Below the pieces are notes generated by a model. That model was not told where the DNA came from. It worked only from the letters and a program-made list of their open reading frames with translations, and searched no databases. The position numbers were made by a program, and so were the translations under genes. From Verrucomicrobia bacterium 12-59-8 (GTDB lineage: Bacteria > Verrucomicrobiota > Verrucomicrobiae > Verrucomicrobiales > Verrucomicrobiaceae): a DNA stretch of 11,515 nucleotides. Of the stretch, positions 7,601 to 11,515 are shown piece after piece. Location: the NCBI GenBank assembly GCA_002279765.1, contig NCCR01000126.1:1-11515 (forward strand). Direction: 5' to 3'. Every line of letters begins with the position of its first letter. Positions within the stretch are counted from its first letter, which is position 1.

Positions 7601-8579
7601 GAATGTTCTCCTTCAAGCCGCCGACCACCACAGGCTCCAGCGTGCCCCATGACTCCTGCAGCGCCATGAACATGCCCACATCACGGTGCGAGAGACCGCG
7701 TGGATCGCGCAGCCATTCCTCGTTGGTGGTGGCCAGCATCGAGATGGGCCGCAGATAGGGTGCATCCAGTTCCTTCAGCAAGGCCGTGCTCTGCCACATC
7801 GCACCATGACGATCCTCGATGAGAATAGTGGGGCTGGCAGCCCGCGTGAGCTTTGTGACCTGTTCCTCCCTGTCGCCAAACACCGGCATGACATTGAGCC
7901 CCTGCTTTTCCAGCGCGGCGATTTGCGCGTCGATGACCTTCAAATCATGCGTGACCCAAAACGACTGCTGCAACAGCAGCACGGCCACAGACGCACCCTC
8001 CACCCAGCGTTTCTTTGCACGCTTGAAGGAGATGAACTCGCTAACGTCTGCAAAAGCATCCTCACGTGCAGGATCGTAGTAGCCCGCATCGGGTATGATC
8101 ACCGGCGGTTCGATTTCACCTGCCGTGCCGCAGTACTTCACCATGCAGTAACGAATCAGCCGCCGGACGTTCACCGTGCCATTCGGCCGCCAGTAGGCAG
8201 GCACGGCTTCGTCTTTGAGAAGCAGCCCCGCCTTTTCCAGATCCACCTGGCTGCCACGCGCATCCAGCGGGATCACCCGCTGCTCAGGATTGAGTACTCG
8301 GGCCTGCTGGAGCCGCTGAGAGAGCGCGGGCGCTTGCTCCGCTTCGAGGTTCAGCACAAACACCAACCGGAAGCCTGCGGCCTTCTCTGGCTGCTGCGTT
8401 TCATTGAAGCTCTGCCCTTTGAAAAACTCCGCATGGATGCCGTTCTCACGGCACGCGGCCTCCACCTGCGGCATCGAGCGATCCCAGATGCCAATGAAGG
8501 CCCAGTCGAGCGGTTCTGCCGCACATAAACTCCCTGCCAGTATCAAGCAGCAACTGACCAGTACGAAGATGCAACGCAT
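4653..8579 (-). CDS. Periplasmic CobN/HmuS-like tetrapyrrole chelatase
   Basis: A 1308-aa member of the CobN/BchH/ChlH large chelatase family, which inserts metal into tetrapyrroles or, in HmuS-type proteins, is reported to remove iron from haem. Family marks: HWGTHGTLELLPGKEAG at 546-562, E-P-G-P-G-P-D-P-I-R-N-P at 790-801 followed by GGRNLYSLNPEEIP, 'RPRVEVFIAMGGQYKENFP' at 892-910, 'ARIFGTKPGNM' at 960-970 and a CobN-like C-terminal half to about 1180. A signal peptide (hydrophobic core 4-17) is probably cleaved after Ala20 (S-L-C-A). After a Gln/Pro-rich linker (about 1235-1275) one membrane helix spans 1280-1301, followed by FKRAGSTS. The protein is therefore predicted to sit in the periplasm anchored to the inner membrane, unlike cytosolic CobN, and no CobS/CobT ATPase genes are nearby. 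A GAGGTC-type ribosome binding site lies at 8594-8589, before the ATG at 8579. It starts 15 bp after the receptor gene and ends overlapping exbB. Haem is the favoured substrate by analogy with hmu loci; cobalamin or another metallo-porphyrin remains possible. Confidence 0.92.
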   Translation of the reverse strand: MRCIFVLVSCCLILAGSLCAAEPLDWAFIGIWDRSMPQVEAACRENGIHAEFFKGQSFNETQQPEKAAGFRLVFVLNLEAEQAPALSQRLQQARVLNPEQRVIPLDARGSQVDLEKAGLLLKDEAVPAYWRPNGTVNVRRLIRYCMVKYCGTAGEIEPPVIIPDAGYYDPAREDAFADVSEFISFKRAKKRWVEGASVAVLLLQQSFWVTHDLKVIDAQIAALEKQGLNVMPVFGDREEQVTKLTRAASPTILIEDRHGAMWQSTALLKELDAPYLRPISMLATTNEEWLRDPRGLSHRDVGMFMALQESWGTLEPVVVGGLKENIQGFRLHEPIPDRIDAFAARAARWASLKRKSNAEKKIALIYYNKGLGQDDLMRGSPTGGFLDAPESFMRFLPHLQEAGFTLKNTPANTPELIADLKRVGRNIGPWVQGDLEKLVDESQPVLVPLHQYEEWFNTKLSEAARKTMVEKFGPPPGRIMVVQRNGEPHIVLPKIEMGNLVLMPQPERGEKQDESLLHNRDVPPPHNYLAFYWWLDEQFHADAIVHWGTHGTLELLPGKEAGLSKDCWSDICVGHMPVVDLWITDNLGEATLARRRSYAALVDHMPPPALAAGLDDEFKNLHEDIHKFRTLEDGLLKEEYRKRVSQQAREAKLHGSGAEVLDDAAVTRLDEHLHNLFESRTPLRLHVLGEGPHADEMVPYLVQILGEPLLDHLAATRGLHRAAEEHKQQDKTKAAEFLSAALDGAPPADIRMTTELQKDLEFARDVRTRLLDAGKEHAGLLTALGGHYIEPGPGPDPIRNPASAPGGRNLYSLNPEEIPTRPAWETARKLVDELLRTRKPKKIALDLNGMETMRDFGVMEGQIFALLGVRPIWNQNNLVIDVELIPAEELGRPRVEVFIAMGGQYKENFPTRVTLLDKAVRLAASAPESANPVREAVAATHARLLQRGFSSARADQFAAARIFGTKPGNMSGTNILYLVPRSGVWDKDDEITDVYTDNMSFVYTQDTWGEKVDGLYDEALQNTDTVLRVWASNMTSQLSNHHAYEYLGGLSMAVKKVTGKSPAALISDVRDPSGARVRDFEEVLAANLKSELLNRRWLEGMKSHDYAGAGHISELVKNTFGWSVTRRESITQETWDEVYDVLINDKHKLNLSEWFDRVSPHAMQEISATLIEAARKDLWKATPEQLQTLTKLYATSVKAHGDSGGLVSGGNTRMADYVSAKLTAPGDQESATLAQDMRAKLQQSTEIPSATVEKVSGPQISEAREQAPQPQQEGSVLEPVWNSFAWLIGAIAVLLIMVGFFKRAGSTS

Positions 8580-8588
8580 GACTTTGAT

Positions 8589-8594
8589 GACCTC
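8589..8594 (-). promoter_or_regulatory. Ribosome binding site of the chelatase gene
   Basis: On the minus strand GAGGTC lies 9 nt before the ATG at 8579-8577, inside the 15-bp gap after the receptor stop. It supports this start, where the signal peptide also begins. Confidence 0.55.
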
Positions 8595-10790
8595 TTAGAA
8601 GGTGAGGCGTCCGCCAACAACCACGTTGAAGCCTGCCGCCTGGCGCTGCTGTTGGGAATAGGCCTGGCGGTATTGGGTGTCGAAAACATTGTTCAGATTC
8701 AGCGTGAGCGAGAACGAACGGCTCCCTTCCTCCCAGACCTTCACCCCGGTGCGGATATTGGTCACGAAGAAACCGGGGATTTTAAAATCGGAATTCAGCG
8801 GCGGGTTATTCGTGGTATTGGGAGAGCCCAGCGCAGGATCGGTGGAGAAACCGGCATCAATTTCGTCGCTCGTGTTATGTCGGATCAGAGGGCCTGCCCA
8901 CAGCTCGGAAAGCTCCACCCAGCAGCGCTTCTCGTCGCTTTCAAAACGCACACCAAAGTTGCCGTATAAGGGAGGAATGAAACGCAGCGGCACATTCTGT
9001 GACTGGTTCTGGCCGTAGGTCCACGTGGTGTTGTTAAAGATCGTAAAGTGACGGTCCAGATCATAGCTCAGTGCAAACTCCACTCCCGTAATGTAGCCTC
9101 GGGCAGAATTGGAATTCCGCGTGGCATTGTAAGTATCCACGCCGATCACCACCGTGCCTGAAGAGGTGGAGGTGACCAGATCTGATAGCTTCGTGAGATA
9201 CCCCGTCAGCGATCCCTTCAGCCGCTCCGTGTGTACGCGGGCACCGATCTCATAGGTGATGCTCTTCTCCGGATTGATCATCGTGCTGGGCAGTGATGCG
9301 GTCTTGCTCGAAAACACCGGGGTTCCAGCACTCAGCAGATCGCTGTAAGTAGGGGTTCGATAGCCAGTGGCGACATTGGCCACCAGGTCGAAAGATTTTG
9401 TCGCTTGATAGACGGCACCGACATTCCATGTCACCGCGTTCCAGTACTTGTTTGCGGCTAGATCGTTGACTGTGTACCCGGCACCGGGAATCACGTCCAA
9501 TGGCTCTGGGTGCGAATGCAGATGCGTGTTTTCATAACGCGCTCCCAGATTCAACAGCAGCTTGTCCATAGGCTTGAGATCCAGCGTGACGAAGGTGTCA
9601 AAGACCTCGTAAATGCCATCCGGTGTGATGCCAGGCTGCTGGGAATTGGTGGTGATACCTGTGGCCAGAACAGTCGAATTCAGCGTCTGCGAAGCAGAAA
9701 GATTCTCGTGCCTGTAGTCCATGCCATAGACCAGCCGTGTATTCTTGTACTTGCCAAAAGTGGCGGCATTTTGAATGCCCACTCCCCAGACATCCTGATC
9801 CGAATTGGTGATCGTGTTGTTGAACAGAGTGGCGTTTTGTACGCGTCGCTCGCGCAACTGGTCATAGTACTGGTAGTAGCCGTACACCTTGAGTTCGTCG
9901 CTCAGGAAGCCCAGATCTTTGGCGGTGTAATCCATCTTCACAATGCCACGGCGCTCCAGCGGGCTGTAGATGCGCGGCACGCCATTCGCATTGAGCTTGG
10001 ACTGCACGTAGCTTTTCACATCCGTGCGTTCGTTTCCAACCCAGGACACGCGGAACACATGGCCTTTGACGGGCTGAAATGCGAGATTGGCATATCCGCC
10101 GCTGGTATGAAAGCTGGTGGGTGCCAGCGCTCCAGAGGAGCTATGGTAGTTGCCCGCATCCTGCGCCGACCAGCCTGCGGCAAATGCCCACGTGTCATTG
10201 CTCATGTGTACATTGGCGGCGTTGGTAAACTCCGTATTGTTGCTGCCATAGCGCGAGTACACATCCCCGCCGACGTTCAGGCTCTCGGAGAACTCCCCGC
10301 GCTTGGACAACACATTGATCACCCCGCCGATGGCATCGCTGCCATACTGGACCGACCCGGCTCCACGCACCACTTCCATGCGGCCAACGGCATCGACGGG
10401 AAACTGGTTGAAGAACGGATTGGGGCCGGAAAAAATCCCGCCATTGTTGATGCGAATGCCGTCCCAGAGATAAACCAGCTTGTTCCCCATCTGGCCGCGA
10501 ATGATTGGCGAGCCCTGGGCCGCCACTTGGTTCACCCAAACCCCGGGCTGCTCCTGCAGCATTTCCGATGGAGTCGTGGCCTGAAAGCGCTCTATGCGTT
10601 TCTGTTCCACGACATTGGTGGTCTGCGGCACCTTCTTTTGGTCCTGCGCCGTTCTGGAAGCGGTGATGACCATCGTGGGCAACTCTTCCGCAACATCCTG
10701 CTTCGGCTTTTCAGCCGACTGCAAGTGAATGGCCGTCAGTGCGGTCAACGAAAGCGCCAGAATTGGGAAACGAGAATGTAGTACAACCAT
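8595..10790 (-). CDS. TonB-dependent outer-membrane receptor, HmuR/BtuB-like
   Basis: A 731-aa ligand-gated beta-barrel that imports a scarce nutrient with TonB energy. Signal peptide at about 1-26 (L-Q-S-A before EKPKQ). A TonB-box-like stretch is at 37-44 (LPTMVITA). The plug domain is at about 50-165, with 'GSPIIRGQMGNKLVYLWDG' and 'VVRGAGSVQYGSDAIGGVINV'. The 22-strand barrel follows, with 'LNLNNVFDTQYRQ' near the end and a terminal aromatic residue (GGRLTF), as expected for outer-membrane assembly. YRTP (477-480) and NPEK (506-509) sit where haem receptors have FRAP and NPNL motifs, but I see no His between them, and such motifs also occur in other receptors. An H-x-H-x-H cluster (423, 425, 427) falls in a predicted outer loop. 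It is the first gene of the operon, so the ligand is probably the substrate of the downstream chelatase. No clear ribosome binding site is seen. Confidence 0.93.
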   Translation of the reverse strand: MVVLHSRFPILALSLTALTAIHLQSAEKPKQDVAEELPTMVITASRTAQDQKKVPQTTNVVEQKRIERFQATTPSEMLQEQPGVWVNQVAAQGSPIIRGQMGNKLVYLWDGIRINNGGIFSGPNPFFNQFPVDAVGRMEVVRGAGSVQYGSDAIGGVINVLSKRGEFSESLNVGGDVYSRYGSNNTEFTNAANVHMSNDTWAFAAGWSAQDAGNYHSSSGALAPTSFHTSGGYANLAFQPVKGHVFRVSWVGNERTDVKSYVQSKLNANGVPRIYSPLERRGIVKMDYTAKDLGFLSDELKVYGYYQYYDQLRERRVQNATLFNNTITNSDQDVWGVGIQNAATFGKYKNTRLVYGMDYRHENLSASQTLNSTVLATGITTNSQQPGITPDGIYEVFDTFVTLDLKPMDKLLLNLGARYENTHLHSHPEPLDVIPGAGYTVNDLAANKYWNAVTWNVGAVYQATKSFDLVANVATGYRTPTYSDLLSAGTPVFSSKTASLPSTMINPEKSITYEIGARVHTERLKGSLTGYLTKLSDLVTSTSSGTVVIGVDTYNATRNSNSARGYITGVEFALSYDLDRHFTIFNNTTWTYGQNQSQNVPLRFIPPLYGNFGVRFESDEKRCWVELSELWAGPLIRHNTSDEIDAGFSTDPALGSPNTTNNPPLNSDFKIPGFFVTNIRTGVKVWEEGSRSFSLTLNLNNVFDTQYRQAYSQQQRQAAGFNVVVGGRLTF

Positions 10791-10810
10791 CCATGACGCT
10801 ACGCCAACAC

Positions 10811-10836
10811 CCTGCCTGGCAGCAATACACGGCAGG
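10811..10836 (-). promoter_or_regulatory. Leader hairpin before the receptor gene
   Basis: CCTGCC (10811-10816) and GGCAGG (10831-10836) can form a 6-bp stem with a 14-nt loop, about 20 bp before the receptor ATG. A competing hairpin is CTGCC-A-GGCAG on the minus strand. It lacks the rest of a cobalamin riboswitch. It may have a role in mRNA folding; function unknown. Confidence 0.3.
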
Positions 10837-10844
10837 TAGGAATC

Positions 10845-10873
10845 TATTCATTCGGACACAATTTGACCATCGG
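10845..10873 (-). promoter_or_regulatory. Weak candidate promoter for the receptor-chelatase operon
   Basis: On the minus strand TGGTCA and TAGATT are separated by 17 bp, each matching 4 of 6 bases of the sigma-70 -35 and -10 consensus. It lies about 55 bp before the receptor start and upstream of the leader hairpin. I see no convincing Fur box. Such weak matches arise by chance. Confidence 0.25.
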
Positions 10874-10916
10874 CAGAGGGAGAAGAATTGTTTTTGATCA
10901 ACCCCCACATTCGGCA

Positions 10917-10943
10917 TGCCCTGTGACACCCCCTAACAGGGCA
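10917..10943 (-). terminator. Hairpin after the secreted-protein gene
   Basis: TGCCCTG (10917-10923) and CAGGGCA (10937-10943) form a perfect 7-bp stem with a 13-nt loop, starting 13 bp beyond the stop codon at 10959-10957. No T-run follows on the minus strand, so termination is not assured. Confidence 0.3.
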
Positions 10944-10956
10944 AAACGTGTCCTTG

Positions 10957-11515
10957 CTACTGACCGATACCGGCAGAGTTGGTCACCTTGATTCTCGTGA
11001 ATAGTCTCGAGGCTGGCACACTGGAATTTACCCGGTAAGTCACACGCTCAGTCTGCCTCGCAGCATTGGGTTCTGCCGGAGCGGCAAGCTGTAAAATGAC
11101 GTTGTCAGCCGACCAGTGCACGAGATCGTAACTCCCTTCGATTTCGTACAGAAGTCCCGGTTCGTTTTGTCTGCGATTGAAGCTGATCAAGAAGCCATCC
11201 TGGGCCATTGACGTCGCAGGCTGGGTGGTGTCTGCAGGTGAATTCGGGTCCGCATCAAAGGCATAGGACAGCAGCAGATTGCCACCATTGGGCGCTAACC
11301 CCCCCCCGTCCAGTCCATTGGCGACCTCCCAGTCATCGGGGATGCCGTTGCTGCGCGTATCGGCTATGCACAACACCGAGACCGTCTGGGCTGCTTGATT
11401 CGGCGGAGAGGCATTGTCCCACGCAGTCAGCGTCATGATGTTCCATCCTTCAGCAAGCGAGAACGCGGCAGTGAAGGCACCGCCGCCGCCCAAAGCAACC
11501 GGCGAGCCATTGACT
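10957..11515 (-). CDS. Secreted multidomain protein, C-terminal part only
   Basis: The frame is open from the right edge to the TAG at 10959-10957; the TTG at 11493 is internal because preceding codons (V-N-G-S-P-V) continue a domain. About 186 residues are visible. In order: the end of an Ig-like or glucodextranase-type beta domain (VNGSPVALGGGGAF, then 'LAEGWNIMTLTAWDNA'), a linker with the motif N-G-I-P-D-D-W-E resembling calcium-binding D-x-D-G-D-G-x-P-D-x-W-E repeats, then a C-terminal domain with 'NLLLSYAFDADPNSP', 'GLLYEIEGSYDLVHWSADN' and 'RLFTRIKVTNSAG'. Such ends are frequent in large exported proteins of Verrucomicrobiota, including adhesins and polysaccharide-active enzymes, so the function lies in the missing N-terminal part. 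A run of nine G residues (minus strand, 11307-11299) falls inside the coding frame. It ends 166 bp before the receptor gene on the same strand and is probably a separate unit. Confidence 0.78.
   Translation of the reverse strand, partial: VNGSPVALGGGGAFTAAFSLAEGWNIMTLTAWDNASPPNQAAQTVSVLCIADTRSNGIPDDWEVANGLDGGGLAPNGGNLLLSYAFDADPNSPADTTQPATSMAQDGFLISFNRRQNEPGLLYEIEGSYDLVHWSADNVILQLAAPAEPNAARQTERVTYRVNSSVPASRLFTRIKVTNSAGIGQ
11299..11307 (-). repeat. Nine-base G homopolymer in coding sequence
   Basis: Nine consecutive C on the plus strand read as GGG-GGG-GGG on the minus strand, encoding three Gly after L-D. In this copy the downstream frame is intact. Confidence 0.8.

Noticed and set aside
7686..8528. 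280-aa plus-strand open frame
   Set aside because: Antisense to the start of the CobN-like gene, including its signal-peptide region; no domain seen.
4653..8579. Cytosolic aerobic cobaltochelatase CobN
   Set aside because: The signal peptide, C-terminal membrane helix and ExbB/DUF2149 neighbours point to the exported HmuS-like branch; no cobalamin synthesis genes are nearby.
8520..8579. Lipoprotein signal in the chelatase (Cys19)
   Set aside because: The residue before Cys is Leu, which does not fit a lipobox; cleavage after Ala20 by signal peptidase I is more likely.
9510..10781. 423-aa plus-strand open frame
   Set aside because: Antisense to the TonB receptor; composition is typical of a shadow frame.
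10711..10929. 72-aa minus-strand frame overlapping the receptor start
   Set aside because: It overlaps the receptor's signal-peptide region in another frame and shows no features.
10791..10956. Cobalamin riboswitch before the receptor
   Set aside because: GCCAGGCAGG vaguely recalls a B12 box, but the conserved core is not matched and the region is too short for the full fold.

Overview
The window looks like chromosomal DNA from a Gram-negative member of the Verrucomicrobiota, probably Verrucomicrobiales. This is an inference. It rests on the outer-membrane receptor, the moderately high GC, the style of the secreted protein cut by the right edge (Ig-like unit, then an N-G-I-P-D-D-W-E motif, then an 'YAFDADP'-type C-terminal domain), and a threonyl-tRNA synthetase without an N-terminal TGS domain. 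All genes except the first are on the minus strand.

Layout, left to right. (1) Positions 2-529, plus strand: 3' part of a DUF4276-family gene, a type often found beside AAA ATPases in defence-like modules; its 5' end is outside the window. (2) Positions 530-622: gap between convergent genes with a phased array of TCAAG repeats and hairpins. (3) Positions 623-2584, minus: thrS, without TGS and with an unusual insert before catalytic motif 2. (4) A likely terminator near 2649-2668. (5) Positions 2708-3535, minus: exported Pro/Gly/Asn-rich protein, weakly PilP/GspC-like. (6) Positions 3646-3708: an inverted-repeat-bounded intergenic element. (7) Positions 3737-10790, minus: a four-gene operon read in the order TonB-dependent receptor, periplasmic membrane-anchored CobN/HmuS-like chelatase, ExbB/TolQ/MotA-type proton channel, DUF2149 protein. 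(8) Positions 10957-11515, minus: C-terminal part of a secreted multidomain protein, cut by the window edge.

The operon is the most interesting part. The receptor would bring a metal-tetrapyrrole (haem, cobalamin or similar) across the outer membrane. The CobN-like protein carries a signal peptide and a single C-terminal membrane anchor, so it should act in the periplasm, where there is no ATP for a CobS/CobT-type motor. The two genes translationally coupled behind it encode an ExbB-like channel and a small protein whose single membrane helix carries an ExbD/MotB-like Asp. The gene content and order resemble Bacteroidota hmu haem-uptake loci (HmuR, HmuS, ExbB-like, DUF2149). A reasonable hypothesis is a proton-motive-force-driven periplasmic (de)chelatase supplied by its own receptor. 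Substrate and direction of the reaction cannot be read from the sequence.

No gene-free stretch exceeds 300 bp. I see no tRNA, rRNA, CRISPR array, insertion sequence or full riboswitch.
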